Positions 1 through 9,421 of a stretch of DNA of 63,020 bases are shown one piece after another. The stretch is from contig NZ_JAQOSP010000074.1 in the NCBI RefSeq assembly GCF_030068475.1, positions 1 to 63,020 of the forward strand. The letters run 5' to 3'. This DNA comes from Roseofilum acuticapitatum BLCC-M154 (GTDB lineage: Bacteria; Cyanobacteriota; Cyanobacteriia; Cyanobacteriales; Desertifilaceae). A model generated the notes under the pieces. The model did not search any database. It was not told where the DNA came from and saw only the letters and a program-made list of their open reading frames with translations. A program made the position numbers and the translations under genes. Positions within the stretch are counted from its first letter, which is position 1. Every line of letters begins with the position of its first letter.

Positions 1-143
1 TACAGCGCTTTGCGCTGTATCGGTGGACAGTAGGAAAAGATCCCCCCTTGCCCCCCTTAAAAAGGGGGGAATAGGAAAGTCCCCCTTTTTAAGGGGGATT
101 TAGGGGGATCAAGATGTCCCACATAACAGCGAAAACTGCTGTA
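1..143. mobile_element. MITE-like element, family 2 (TACAGC ends), copy 1
   Basis: The left end reads TACAGCGCTTTGCGCTGTAT. The reverse complement of the right end (124-143) reads TACAGCAGTTTTCGCTGTTA, so the element has imperfect terminal inverted repeats of about 20 bp. The core holds alternating C-run and G-run blocks that fold back on each other. A second copy lies at 24800-24961. No transposase is encoded, so it would move in trans. It may extend left of the window. It interrupts the doc-like gene that reads into it from the right. Confidence 0.7.
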
Positions 144-284
144 AGTAAACCAATGTCTAGGTCTAGCTAAACTTGCCGCTAGTAAATTTTCATCTCGAAT
201 CCCTAAACTTCCTCCATGCTGCTCAATTTGAGCCTCATGGATCGCTCGTACAACTTCCTCTGAAATCCATAGCGGTTCAGCCAC
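144..284 (-). pseudogene. doc: Doc/Fic-family toxin, 5' fragment cut by a MITE
   Basis: The first 47 residues match the amino end of death-on-curing (Doc) toxins: an N-terminal PLWIS, then GGSLGIRDENLL and ARPRHWF. Doc proteins are about 125 residues long and carry the catalytic HPFxDGNKR motif further on. Here the frame enters the family 2 MITE at residue 48 and stops inside it at about residue 75, so the catalytic motif is missing. The start is GTG at 284, overlapping the antitoxin stop by one base (TAGTG), a typical translational coupling. The rest of doc may lie left of the window. An intact Doc phosphorylates EF-Tu; this fragment should be inactive. Confidence 0.7.
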
Positions 285-505
285 TAAGCTAACTCCCGTA
301 ATGCTTTTCTATATTTCTGACTAATGACTTGATAAGCAGACATCGCTACATCAAAGTCTGCCTCACTAGAGGGTGTGGCTTCATCGGGTTTAGTGTCTTC
401 AATTTCTGGACTCAGAGAGCGCAAAACCTCTAAGACTTCTGATAAACACTCATCAGGCAATTGGTTCACTAAGGCGATAATATCTTGGCGTATGGATTGA
501 GTCAT
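284..505 (-). CDS. Putative antitoxin partner of the doc fragment
   Basis: This is a small acidic protein of about 73 residues if it starts at the internal ATG at 505 (MTQSIRQDII). An upstream in-frame start at 544 would add 13 residues. The amino half is predicted helical (LVNQLPDECLSEVLEVLRSL). A linker rich in Glu, Pro and Ser follows, then a helical tail that could be the toxin-binding part. The only support for the role is position: its stop overlaps the GTG of the doc fragment by one base. With the toxin broken, the gene may be decaying. No DNA-binding fold can be named with certainty. Confidence 0.5.
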   Translation of the reverse strand: MTQSIRQDIIALVNQLPDECLSEVLEVLRSLSPEIEDTKPDEATPSSEADFDVAMSAYQVISQKYRKALRELA

Positions 506-571
506 GTTACTTGATTTTGGAACTAATACTGTGGATACGATCATTATAGTAAACCTAAATGAGTTATGTAA

Positions 572-628
572 CGATTGCCCCTCATCCCCCTACCCCCTTC
601 TCCCGCAGGAGAAGGGGATTGATGCCGA
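572..628. repeat. C-rich/G-rich dispersed intergenic repeat
   Basis: The segment runs from GCCCCTCATCCCCC to CAGGAGAAGGGG and can fold on itself through CCCCTTCTCC and GGAGAAGGGG. A related copy lies at 19229-19308 downstream of hoxH. It sits between the antitoxin promoter region and the end of the caspase-like gene. Confidence 0.5.
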
Positions 629-678
629 ATAATTCTGACCCGATGAATATCGATTTAACTATTGAGTCTATGTAAATC

Positions 679-1902
679 CTATTGCCAAGAGCCTTGCTCG
701 CAGTCTAACAAGCGATTTAAGATAGATAAATCATCTGGCTTATTTCCCTGGCGAATTTTGTCTTCCATACCCACATTCACTAACTCTAGCATTAAGCGAA
801 CGGCAAACGCTTCTTGCACTTCATCTTCTATGGTTTCTGGATCTACATCTTCCAAGTTTTCTAAATAAGACTTGAGATGATTCCATTCAAATTTTTCCAT
901 CAGTTGGTTAATCACATAAACTTGCTCCGGACGAGCAGTTTTCATTACTGTAGAGATGGGTTGTTTCAAGATTTCTTGAATTTCTGCCTCTGATGCCTGT
1001 TGTCGGAGCCAATTCTCGGAAGTGGATAGGGGTAAATCAATCGATTCATTGTCTACTTTGGCAAAGGCATGGGCTTCTATGTAGGAGATGCGACCATCTT
1101 GATTATAATCAGCAGAAGGTGCTTTTTCTCCCGTGCGCTTTTGACCGCTTAAGCCTGCAAAAAAGCTAGAACTATAATCTTTATAGTCGGCTTCATTCAC
1201 TTCTGGAGTGCAACCAACAGAAGGCAGGGTTTCTACGGTAGCAAAAAAACCGCATCGCGTTTGCTGGGCGACTGGATTTTGAGGATTCCCACCTTCATAG
1301 ATCATATTGGCAAAGGAGCCAGAATAGCATTGAGCCATCATGGTAACGACTGGCTTTTTAACGGGAATGAGATCTAAAAGTTGGGCAAATTCTTGGACGC
1401 TAACTTCCTGCCGATTCCACAATAGAAAGGTGTTATTTTCGGTATTTTCTTGATTTTTTAAGCCATGTCCGGTAAAATAGAGAAATAACCCTCGATCGAT
1501 AGATTGAGCGAGAGGAGATTGGAGCCAAGTCACTAAGTTATTGAGAGTTGAAGACCCATCTAAAAAAGGAATTTGTGGGATTTTGAATTGTTCTCGCTCG
1601 CTCTCATCCAGATAACGGACAGTGGGCTGTCCATCATTGCCATTGGCAAAGAAAAAAGAAGCATCTTGTTCTGGGTTATAGCCCAAATGTTGCATAATCC
1701 GTTGAAAATAAAGGACATTTTTTTCTAAGGCAATTTCGTTGGTGGCAGGATTTGCACCGCCAGCAATGACAAGAAAATTGGGAGGTTGCTGCAAAGATTG
1801 GCAAGGAGTTGATGGAGGAGAAACGGGGAGAGCATGGGGGGAACTAATGGCCAGTGCGGATAAAGGGGTGAGGGTAGCGGACAATAGATGAGACCAAAAC
1901 AT
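679..1902 (-). CDS. Exported caspase-like (C13/orthocaspase-type) cysteine peptidase
   Basis: A 407-residue protein with a hydrophobic amino end (about residues 1-20) that looks like a signal peptide. It carries a caspase-hemoglobinase fold dyad: His in LFLYFTGHGLK (about residue 147) and Cys in MMAQCYSGSFA (about residue 193). The phrase after the strand, QCYSGSF, is closer to bacterial C13 (legumain-like) peptidases than to classic metacaspases. The last 180 residues are helical and unassigned. Neighbours give no functional clue. The substrate is unknown; export suggests action outside the cytoplasm. An alternative start in another frame just upstream is not supported. Confidence 0.7.
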   Translation of the reverse strand: MFWSHLLSATLTPLSALAISSPHALPVSPPSTPCQSLQQPPNFLVIAGGANPATNEIALEKNVLYFQRIMQHLGYNPEQDASFFFANGNDGQPTVRYLDESEREQFKIPQIPFLDGSSTLNNLVTWLQSPLAQSIDRGLFLYFTGHGLKNQENTENNTFLLWNRQEVSVQEFAQLLDLIPVKKPVVTMMAQCYSGSFANMIYEGGNPQNPVAQQTRCGFFATVETLPSVGCTPEVNEADYKDYSSSFFAGLSGQKRTGEKAPSADYNQDGRISYIEAHAFAKVDNESIDLPLSTSENWLRQQASEAEIQEILKQPISTVMKTARPEQVYVINQLMEKFEWNHLKSYLENLEDVDPETIEDEVQEAFAVRLMLELVNVGMEDKIRQGNKPDDLSILNRLLDCEQGSWQ

Positions 1903-2034
1903 AACCGGAAGCTCTGAGCAAATAACAAATGATTTCCATTGTGCCCAAAATTGTCCGGACTAGGAAAGCCGATCTCAGGAAGGAAGGAGCCAAACCCTGT
2001 AGCATAATAAAGGATGTGCTGAGAGAACTCGATT

Positions 2035-2403
2035 ATGACCGATCGCCGATCGCCCTCAACCCCAGAAAATCCCTATTTCAAGCGCCTACAGCTTTATATC
2101 TACCTGACTCCAGTCGTCGGCTGCATTCCCGCTCTATGGACGCTCTATCGCAAAAACGGCGATCGCCAAACCCAACTCACCTGTCGATTAGCCGTCATTC
2201 TCGCCCTGAGTTGGGCGATCGCCATCAGCTTCCTCAACAGCAGCGCCAACAGCTCCGAATCCCTCCATCTCCCCCTACTCATCACCAGCAGCACCCTCAC
2301 CTCCGGCTACTTCTTCCTTAACGTTTGGTTAATGATTCGCCTGTGGAGACACCAAAACATCCGCATTCCAGGGATTTCTGACCTCGGCGATCGCCTCCCC
2401 TAA
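2035..2403 (+). CDS. Small membrane protein of unknown function
   Basis: A 122-residue protein with three predicted membrane segments: YIYLTPVVGCIPALWTLY (about 22-39), a second at about 50-68 and a third at about 80-100. It starts at the ATG of MTDRRSPSTP. It has the same orientation as the LCP protein gene 130 bp downstream and may be transcribed with it. No family is recognised. The surroundings contain two HIP1-like GCGATCGC-type sites. Confidence 0.55.
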   Translation: MTDRRSPSTPENPYFKRLQLYIYLTPVVGCIPALWTLYRKNGDRQTQLTCRLAVILALSWAIAISFLNSSANSSESLHLPLLITSSTLTSGYFFLNVWLMIRLWRHQNIRIPGISDLGDRLP

Positions 2404-2536
2404 CCGGAACAAAAACCGACCCTAATCTTCAAGTGGTGTCAACCAGTGGTGAGAAACGCAATAATATGTAACAATTGCGGCTGAATCCCAAACGAGAAGA
2501 CAGCAAACCCCTTCTCAATTCATCTCTAATTCAAGT

Positions 2537-4030
2537 GTGAGGAAATCCGTGTCCATCCATCAAACCTCTAATCGCAAGACAACCGCCAACTCTCACCCCC
2601 AACCCATCCCCAGACCCGTTGGCAGTGGTTTGCGATGGCTCTCCATTGGACTAGGACTAACTGGCATTGCCCTATTATCCGCCACCGCCGGGGCCCTATT
2701 AGCCGTCTCCTTAATTAGCACCCCCTTAATGCAAAGCAAGCTTACCCCAGAGCAAGCCGCCATTTTTGGCAAAGGAGAAAAGATTTCCTCCGGGAACAAC
2801 CTGCAATTACCCGAACTTACCCGCCCCGTCAACATCATGATCCTAGGGGTCAAAGTCCTCACCTCAGACGTAGACACCCCCCCCGAAGAAATCGCCGATG
2901 TCGGATATCATGCCCTCGTCAACTCCTTTGAAGGACTCAGCGATACCATGCTCATGCTGCGGTTTGAACCCAGCACCCACAAAGTCACCCTGCTCTCCAT
3001 TCCCCGCGACACCCGCACCTGGGTCGAAGGCCATGGTCTCGTCAAAATCAACGCCGCCAACTACCATGGAGGCCCAGCCCTCAGCGCCAGCTCCATCAGC
3101 GAACTACTCGGAGGAGTTGGCATTGACCGCTATGTTCGCATCAACGTTCAAGGAATTGAAAAACTCATCGATGCTTTGGGAGGAGTCACCGTCCATGTAC
3201 CCAAAGACATGAAATACCAAGATGATAGCCAACACCTCTACATCAACCTCAAAGCCGGAACTCAACACCTAAACGGCTCCCAAGCCCTACAATTTTTGCG
3301 CTACCGCTACGACAACCTAGGCGACATTGGGCGCATTCAAAGGCAACAGATGTTTATGCGAGCCATGATTGAGCAAACCCTCAGCCCAGCCACCATCGCC
3401 AAATTACCGAAAATCCTTTCCATTGTTCGCTCCCATATTGACACCAATTTAAGCGTCGAAGAACTCCTCGCCCTAGCTAACTTTGCCGGTCAGACCGATC
3501 GCTCTAAAATGCAGATGTTACTCCTACCTGGACGATTTAGCGAACCCGAAGAATTCGATGCCAGTTACTGGGTTCCCCAATACAGTTCTATTGACGCGCT
3601 CATGGCCGAGCATTTTGATTTTGGCTATGACGGCTATGAAGACTATAGTGACTATAACGATTATCAGATCGATCCGACTCACTTGGCGATCGCCATCCAA
3701 GACACCACCGGCCAACTCGAATCCGTCGATCAACTCTACACATGGTTAGAAACCCAAGGCTACTATAACCTCTACGCCACTGACTCCTGGAGCGACCCCC
3801 TCACCACCACCCGCATCATTGCCCAAGACGGCAACATCGAAAGCGCCAGAGCCATTCGCAACGTCCTCGGATTCGGAGAAGTGCGAGTTGAAAGCACCGG
3901 AAATTTACAATCCGATGTCACCATTCAACTCGGTCAAGACTGGTTAACCCAAACAGCTCAACAACCTCTCCTCAACTCCACCCCCTCCTATAACTCCTAT
4001 CCTGAATCCCAACCCCATTCAACTTGGTAA
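2537..4030 (+). CDS. LytR-CpsA-Psr (LCP) family cell-envelope transferase
   Basis: A 497-residue type II membrane protein. A single membrane segment lies at about residues 30-60. The LCP catalytic domain (about 95-280) contains SDTMLMLRF, the SIPRDTRTW loop with the conserved Arg and Asp, and LQFLRYRYDNLGDIGRIQRQ. A LytR_C-type domain (about 375-485) follows a short linker rich in Tyr and Asp (DGYEDYSDYNDY). LCP enzymes move lipid-linked glycopolymers onto peptidoglycan; in cyanobacteria the acceptor is not established. The start is GTG at 2537; another GTG lies four codons on. Calling the linker unusual is an observation only. Confidence 0.85.
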   Translation: MRKSVSIHQTSNRKTTANSHPQPIPRPVGSGLRWLSIGLGLTGIALLSATAGALLAVSLISTPLMQSKLTPEQAAIFGKGEKISSGNNLQLPELTRPVNIMILGVKVLTSDVDTPPEEIADVGYHALVNSFEGLSDTMLMLRFEPSTHKVTLLSIPRDTRTWVEGHGLVKINAANYHGGPALSASSISELLGGVGIDRYVRINVQGIEKLIDALGGVTVHVPKDMKYQDDSQHLYINLKAGTQHLNGSQALQFLRYRYDNLGDIGRIQRQQMFMRAMIEQTLSPATIAKLPKILSIVRSHIDTNLSVEELLALANFAGQTDRSKMQMLLLPGRFSEPEEFDASYWVPQYSSIDALMAEHFDFGYDGYEDYSDYNDYQIDPTHLAIAIQDTTGQLESVDQLYTWLETQGYYNLYATDSWSDPLTTTRIIAQDGNIESARAIRNVLGFGEVRVESTGNLQSDVTIQLGQDWLTQTAQQPLLNSTPSYNSYPESQPHSTW

Positions 4031-4154
4031 TAGGGAGAGAGGGAGCATGATTGCCATTCCCCATTATCCATTACCTAGTGACCCATTACTGCTGTATTGT
4101 AATAAAGAGGTGAAAAACGACTGCCCAACTAATCAAACTCCTACGGAACTCTCT

Positions 4155-5744
4155 ATGGCTATTGGATATCTTGCCTTTGTTCTTCATGCCCATCTTCCCT
4201 TTGTTCGTCATCCAGAAAGCGACTATGTATTAGAAGAAGAATGGCTCTACGAAGCCATTACTGAAACCTATATTCCCTTAATTCATGTTTTTGAAGGACT
4301 CAAACGAGATGGAGTAGACTTCAAACTCACCATGAGCTTAACTCCCCCCTTAGTCTCCATGCTCATGGACCCCCTCTTACAAGAACGCTATGACCATCAT
4401 TTAGCCACCCTGCAAGAATTAATTGAAAAAGAAATCGATCGCTACAAATATCACGGACACCTAAAATATTTAGCGGAATTTTATGCTAAAGAATTCGCCA
4501 ATACTCGTGCGACTTGGGAGAGATACCAAGGCAACTTAATCACCGCCTTCAAGCAATTTCAAGATAGTAACAATCTCGATATTATCACCTGCGGCGCAAC
4601 CCATGGTTACTTCCCCTTAATGAGAATGCGCCCCGAAACCGTTTGGGCCCAAATTAAAGTCGCTTGCGATCATTATCAGGATGTCTTTGGCCAACTTCCT
4701 AGAGGAATTTGGTTACCCGAATGTGCCTATTATGAAGGGGTAGAAAAACTACTTGCCGATGCCGGATTGCGCTATTTTCTCATTGATGGCCATGGAATCA
4801 TGTACGCTCGTCCCCGTCCCCGCTTTGGAACCTACGCCCCCATTTTTACCGAAACTGGAGTTGCCGCTTTTGGCCGAGATCATGAATCTTCCCAACAAGT
4901 TTGGTCATCCCAAGTCGGTTATCCTGGAGCGCCAGAATATCGAGAATTTTATAAAGATTTGGGATGGGAAGCCGAATATGAATATATTAAACCCTATATT
5001 TTGCCCAATGGACAACGGAAAAATATAGGTATTAAATATCATAAAATTACCGGCCGTGGCTCAGGCTTATCAGAAAAAGAACTCTACGATCCTTATTGGG
5101 CAAGGGAAAAAACCGCCGAACATGCGGCAAACTTTATGTTTAATCGGGAATATCAGGTACAACATCTGTACCAGATTATGCAACGTCCCCCGATTATTTT
5201 ATCCCCCTATGATGCCGAATTATTTGGTCATTGGTGGTATGAAGGGCCCTGGTTTTTAGATTATATCTATCGCAAAACCTGGTTCGACCAAAACACCTAT
5301 GCCATGACCCATTTATCCGATTACTTAAATGCCTATCCTACCCAACAAGTGTGTCGTCCAGCTCAGTCAAGTTGGGGGTATAAAGGCTTTCATGAATATT
5401 GGTTGAATGAAACCAATAGTTGGATTTATCCCCATTTACACAAGACTGCCGATCGCATGGTAGAACTGAGTATACGCGAAGGAGGCGATCGCCTAGAAGA
5501 AAGAGCCATTAACCAATGTGCCAGGGAACTCCTCTTAGCGCAATCCTCTGATTGGGCGTTTATCATGCGAAGCGGAACCATGGTTCCCTATGCCAACCGG
5601 CGCACCAAATCCCACTTAATGCGCTTTAATAAACTCTATGACGATGTAATCGCCGGAACCGTTGATAGCGGTTGGCTCGAAAAAGTCGAGCATATGGACA
5701 ATATATTTCCCAACATCGATTACCGAGTGTATCGACCGAGGTAG
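4155..5744 (+). CDS. Glycoside hydrolase family 57 enzyme, probable 1,4-alpha-glucan branching enzyme
   Basis: Starting at the ATG of MAIGYLAFVLHAHLPF gives 529 residues. The frame is open 36 codons further upstream, but that extension has no conserved look. GH57 signatures are present: HAHLPFVRHPE near the start, WLPECAYYEG with the nucleophile Glu (about residue 190), and SPYDAELFGHWWYEG with the acid/base Asp (about residue 360). A helical C-terminal domain of the DUF1957 type follows. Such enzymes introduce alpha-1,6 branches into glycogen, which in cyanobacteria feeds dark fermentation. That fits hox and adhE in this window. The activity could instead be amylase-like. Confidence 0.85.
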   Translation: MAIGYLAFVLHAHLPFVRHPESDYVLEEEWLYEAITETYIPLIHVFEGLKRDGVDFKLTMSLTPPLVSMLMDPLLQERYDHHLATLQELIEKEIDRYKYHGHLKYLAEFYAKEFANTRATWERYQGNLITAFKQFQDSNNLDIITCGATHGYFPLMRMRPETVWAQIKVACDHYQDVFGQLPRGIWLPECAYYEGVEKLLADAGLRYFLIDGHGIMYARPRPRFGTYAPIFTETGVAAFGRDHESSQQVWSSQVGYPGAPEYREFYKDLGWEAEYEYIKPYILPNGQRKNIGIKYHKITGRGSGLSEKELYDPYWAREKTAEHAANFMFNREYQVQHLYQIMQRPPIILSPYDAELFGHWWYEGPWFLDYIYRKTWFDQNTYAMTHLSDYLNAYPTQQVCRPAQSSWGYKGFHEYWLNETNSWIYPHLHKTADRMVELSIREGGDRLEERAINQCARELLLAQSSDWAFIMRSGTMVPYANRRTKSHLMRFNKLYDDVIAGTVDSGWLEKVEHMDNIFPNIDYRVYRPR

Positions 5745-5749
5745 AAAAA

Positions 5750-5774
5750 GTCCCCCTTATTTAAGCAGGGGGAT
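5750..5774. repeat. Short hairpin (C-run/G-run), possible transcript end
   Basis: AGTCCCCCTTATTTAAGCAG leads into a GGGG run ending GGATC just after the GH57 stop codon. It pairs a C run with a G run and matches the core of the family 2 elements. No T run follows, so a classical Rho-independent terminator is not supported. Confidence 0.4.
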
Positions 5775-5805
5775 CGAGAATTTTTAATTCATATGAGGCG
5801 TTAAA

Positions 5806-6378
5806 ATGACTCATTTGACTCTAGACCTAGAAACCGTCAACTTGACGGATGATCAATATTATCAGTTGTGCATCAAAAATAAGCATCTTCGCTTGGAATG
5901 TAATGCTCATGGAGATTTAGTGATTATGCCTCCCGCAGGTGATGAAACCAGTAATCGTAATGCGGGAATCACCGCTCAACTGTGGTTATGGAATGAAGAC
6001 CAAGAATTAGGTGTAGTCTTTGACTCTTCAGCCGGTTTTACCTTGCCGAACGGGGCAAAACGATCTCCCGATACCTCTTGGATTCCCCTAGAAAAATGGG
6101 AAAAAATCCCGTCAGAAGAACGGGAAAAATTTAGTAAGATTTGTCCTGATTTTGTCGTCGAGTTAATGTCCCCCAGCGATTCATTGAAAACGACCCAAGA
6201 AAAAATGCAAGAATATTTGCATAATGGAGCCAAATTGGGTTGGCTGATCGATCGCAAGCAAAAACGAGTAGAGATTTATCGACCCGATCGCGATGTAGAA
6301 ACCTTAGACCATCCTTCTGAGTTGTCAGGAGAAACTGTATTACCCGGATTTGTCTTGAAATTAGCCAAAATTTGGTAA
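5806..6378 (+). CDS. Uma2-family (DUF820) PD-(D/E)XK endonuclease-like protein
   Basis: A 190-residue protein with the hallmarks of the Uma2 family, which is greatly expanded in cyanobacteria: GDLVIMPPAGDETSNRN, SPDTSWI, CPDFVVELMSPSDSL, WLIDRKQKRVEIYRP and a final LPGFVL. The Asp of SPDTSW and the Glu of FVVEL are the likely metal ligands of the restriction-endonuclease fold. No partner gene is adjacent. The biological role of Uma2 proteins is unknown; many copies per genome suggest spread by transposition. Confidence 0.85.
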   Translation: MTHLTLDLETVNLTDDQYYQLCIKNKHLRLECNAHGDLVIMPPAGDETSNRNAGITAQLWLWNEDQELGVVFDSSAGFTLPNGAKRSPDTSWIPLEKWEKIPSEEREKFSKICPDFVVELMSPSDSLKTTQEKMQEYLHNGAKLGWLIDRKQKRVEIYRPDRDVETLDHPSELSGETVLPGFVLKLAKIW

Positions 6379-6393
6379 ATCCCTATTCCCCCA

Positions 6394-7902
6394 TCAAACC
6401 ATCATCTTCAGTTCATCAGAAGCCTGATTGAGTTGCTCCGTTTCCTGGCGGGTTTGGCGAATGGCAACAACCACCTGTTGAGCGCTATGATTGAGGTCAT
6501 TCATGGTTTTGACAATATCTTGAACAGCGATCGCCTGTTGTTGGATATTCAGAGCAATCTGCTGATTACTAATCACCATATTATTCACCGCTTCCGTCAC
6601 CCCCGAAAACGCTTGAGAGGATTGTTTGGCAATCGTCAGACTCGCTTGTACCCGTTCCGTTCCCTCCCCCGTCGCTTTAGCAGTAGCTTCTACCGCGCTT
6701 TGAATTTCGATCACCAAATGGTTGATTTTATCCGCAGAAGTCTTACTCTGATCCGCCAACTTCCGAATTTCCGCCGCCACCACTGCAAACCCCTTACCCG
6801 ACTCTCCTGCTCGCACCGCTTCCACCGATGCATTCAAAGCCAACATATTCGTCTGATTCGCAATATTACTCACCACTTGGGAAATCGTCCCAATTTGATT
6901 ATTTTGCTCCCTTAAGCGGGACATTTGAGTGGCTATTTTCTCCACCTTCTGTTGAACTTCGATCATCCCTTGCAACGTTTCCTCCACCGCTTGATTCCCA
7001 GTTTCTGCCACCGTTAAAGCTTCTTGTGCTGCCACAGATGCATTTTTAGCTTGATAGGTACAGTTTTGGGAAGAAACCCCCAACTCTTCCACCGTTGTCG
7101 TCGTTGAATTCACCGATCGCGCCTGAGTATTGACCGTTTCTTCTTGTTCAGTTACCGTATGCAAAATCTCTAGAGTCGATTGGGTAATGAGATTAGACGT
7201 TCGATGAATTGAACGAGAAATACCCTGAGCAATTAAGCCCACAAAAACAGCCGCCAGTCCTCCCAAACCAATGGATAATAAAAGGAGTCCATTTAACAAC
7301 AAACCTAAAGAGTCGTCAATTAATTCTTGTTCAGAAACGACTAAACTTTCATACATATTATGAAGATTTGTATTAATTTGCTTGAAGTTTTCATGAATCA
7401 GTTTCCCACTCTGGTTAATAAACAGTGAGGTGGCTTGTCCCCGTTGTTGCTGTTGGACTAAATTTGCCATCTGATTGCTAATTTGGTCATAGTTAGCAAT
7501 TTGTTCACTGACTTCTTTCACGTTCTGTTTGAGTTGACTAATTTGGCTCCATTCTGTATCACTGAACCGGGATTGAAACGGTTCTATATTCTGATAAATG
7601 ATCTCTAAGTCATTCAGGGTTTGCTCAAAAAAACGTTCCCCTTCTCGATCGTAGTCTAAAAAAAATGGTTCTGGTTGGATCAAATAACCTCTGATCGCGT
7701 TAGACATTTGTAAATGAGCGATTTGTAGATGATGAACCTTGTCCGTCAAATCAGACGAAAAATTAAGTCTTTGGAAATTAACAGCGATTTGCTGTGCAAC
7801 CCCCGATCCCCACAATGTTGCAATGATTAAGGCAGCTACCGGAAGCAAATACCCTAATAAAATTTTGTGTTGTACTTTGAGCCGATTCGATTTCTGCTTC
7901 AT
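6394..7902 (-). CDS. Methyl-accepting chemotaxis protein with CHASE3-type sensor
   Basis: 502 residues. The first membrane helix lies at about 14-34, a helical extracytoplasmic CHASE3-like domain at about 35-200, and the second membrane helix at about 203-225. The cytoplasmic signalling domain carries the conserved hairpin tip ([33 protein letters not shown]). No clear HAMP is visible after the second helix. The gene is the last of three on this strand, 24 bp after the response-regulator/cyclase. The set suggests one pathway in which the receptor works with a hybrid kinase and cAMP production, perhaps for gliding or phototaxis. The ligand is unknown. Confidence 0.85.
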   Translation of the reverse strand: MKQKSNRLKVQHKILLGYLLPVAALIIATLWGSGVAQQIAVNFQRLNFSSDLTDKVHHLQIAHLQMSNAIRGYLIQPEPFFLDYDREGERFFEQTLNDLEIIYQNIEPFQSRFSDTEWSQISQLKQNVKEVSEQIANYDQISNQMANLVQQQQRGQATSLFINQSGKLIHENFKQINTNLHNMYESLVVSEQELIDDSLGLLLNGLLLLSIGLGGLAAVFVGLIAQGISRSIHRTSNLITQSTLEILHTVTEQEETVNTQARSVNSTTTTVEELGVSSQNCTYQAKNASVAAQEALTVAETGNQAVEETLQGMIEVQQKVEKIATQMSRLREQNNQIGTISQVVSNIANQTNMLALNASVEAVRAGESGKGFAVVAAEIRKLADQSKTSADKINHLVIEIQSAVEATAKATGEGTERVQASLTIAKQSSQAFSGVTEAVNNMVISNQQIALNIQQQAIAVQDIVKTMNDLNHSAQQVVVAIRQTRQETEQLNQASDELKMMV

Positions 7903-7926
7903 GGGGAGGACTCCTGTAGATAAGAT

Positions 7927-9246
7927 TTAGAGAGGTCTGGATAAAAGTTTCTCACGACTGGCTTGAAGATGCATAGGAGAAACAGAATCAGCCGGATTTT
8001 TCTTCAAGACTTCCTGAAAACAGTTTATAGCCGATTGAAATTCTTGTTGATTGAGCGCTTGTAGGCCTTGTTCAAATAGATCTTTGGTTTGGACAATTTC
8101 CGGGTCTAAGATTTGGGTTTTTGTGCCTAGAATTTCGTATAAATAAATTCCTTGTTGTTTGCCGCGAGGAATGGCAAAATCGATGCAGCGCAGGAGAAAA
8201 TAATCGGGATCGGGATACTGTTGCTGTATGGCATCAATTACGGCTTTACTGGCGATCGCCGGGCAACCGTAGACTTTTGTCAATCCCTCAATCCGTGCTG
8301 CTGTATTCACCACATCCCCAATCACCGTAGAATCCATACGGTTATTGCCTCCCAGAGTCCCCACAATGCCCACTCCTGTATGCAAACCAATCCCGATTTG
8401 AATTGGCTCTTGCAGTCCCAAAACTTGACGATTTTGGTTAAACTCCTGCAACCGTTGACGCATCATCACTGCGGCTTTCAGCGCATCGCTACTATGGTGA
8501 TGGGGGCGATCGAACACGGCCATAATCGCATCGCCTAGAAACTTATCAATAAACCCCTGATGGCTAGAAATGGCTTCACTCATCTGAGTAAAAAACACAT
8601 TTAACCAAGCAAAAGTTTGTTGAGCAGCTTGGTTTTCCGCAATTTGAGTAAAATCGCGAATATCACAAAACAAAATCGTTAACTCTTCTTCTGTCCCATT
8701 CCCCAATTGAATCGAGTCTAACCCCTGGGGCGCAATGCGTCGCAAATATTGTTCTGGGACAAATAAATGAAACTTTTCCGAGAGATTCTCATTAATATTC
8801 CAAGCGGCTGACAACTGTTTTTGATTGCGTTCTTTGTTTTCTTGGTTAGCCTTATTTTGACGCAACTGGGACAAGCGTAAAATACTCGATATCTTTGTTA
8901 ACAATAGCTCCGTATCAATGGGCTTGGTAATATAATCATCCCCCATCAAGTCCAGCGCCCTTAACCGAGAATCATCATCATCAAGGGCAGTCAAAAAAAT
9001 AATCGGAACCCCTTGCAGAACTTCATCCTCGCGCAATCGACGACAGACTTCATACCCATCCATCCCCGGCATCATAATATCTAACAGAATCAAATCCGGA
9101 TGCATCTGAGCCGCTAAACTCAAGGCCTGCTCGCCGGAACTCGCTGTTTGGATTTGATAGCCTTCGAGATCGAGTAACTCTTCCAGGAAAAAAATATTAC
9201 TCGGATCGTCATCGACAATCAAAATGTGTTGAACAGGATTTTGCAT
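7927..9246 (-). CDS. Response regulator with class III adenylate/guanylate cyclase domain
   Basis: 439 residues. A receiver domain (about 8-122) has phospho-acceptor Asp in LDIMMPGMDG and Lys in FLTALD..TKP. After a short linker, a class III cyclase catalytic domain (about 190-370) shows both metal Asp residues (LFCDIRDF and FLGDAIMAVF), the base-contacting Lys in FIDKFLGD, and transition-state Asn and Arg in DVVNTAARIEG. The tail resembles a single TPR. All catalytic positions are intact. The gene lies between the hybrid kinase (170 bp upstream) and the chemoreceptor, so phosphotransfer from that kinase is a reasonable guess. cAMP is more likely than cGMP but is not proven. Confidence 0.85.
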   Translation of the reverse strand: MQNPVQHILIVDDDPSNIFFLEELLDLEGYQIQTASSGEQALSLAAQMHPDLILLDIMMPGMDGYEVCRRLREDEVLQGVPIIFLTALDDDDSRLRALDLMGDDYITKPIDTELLLTKISSILRLSQLRQNKANQENKERNQKQLSAAWNINENLSEKFHLFVPEQYLRRIAPQGLDSIQLGNGTEEELTILFCDIRDFTQIAENQAAQQTFAWLNVFFTQMSEAISSHQGFIDKFLGDAIMAVFDRPHHHSSDALKAAVMMRQRLQEFNQNRQVLGLQEPIQIGIGLHTGVGIVGTLGGNNRMDSTVIGDVVNTAARIEGLTKVYGCPAIASKAVIDAIQQQYPDPDYFLLRCIDFAIPRGKQQGIYLYEILGTKTQILDPEIVQTKDLFEQGLQALNQQEFQSAINCFQEVLKKNPADSVSPMHLQASREKLLSRPL

Positions 9247-9394
9247 CTGTTAGTTCCCAACCTGCCGCGCCAGAATTCTGTTGCAGCCTAGTAAATGCGA
9301 TGCCCCCAACTGGTGGATCAGCTTCTGACTGAGGAAACTAACCCCTCCTACTCTTAATTATTAACGATCCATTCTCTACAATCAACAATTACAG

Positions 9395-9421
9395 CACTCC
9401 CATTACTCATTACTCATTACT
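9395..9421. repeat. Short tandem repeat CATTACT
   Basis: Three tandem CATTACT heptamers end at the stop codon of the hybrid kinase. This is a short tandemly repeated repetitive (STRR) sequence of the kind common between cyanobacterial genes. Confidence 0.6.

Noticed and set aside
1929..2321. 130-residue frame overlapping the small membrane protein
   Set aside because: The overlapping frame at 2035 has three clear membrane helices, and this one turns into Pro/Gln/His runs.
5750..5774. Rho-independent terminator after the GH57 gene
   Set aside because: A hairpin exists, but no T run follows it. It is listed only as a repeat.
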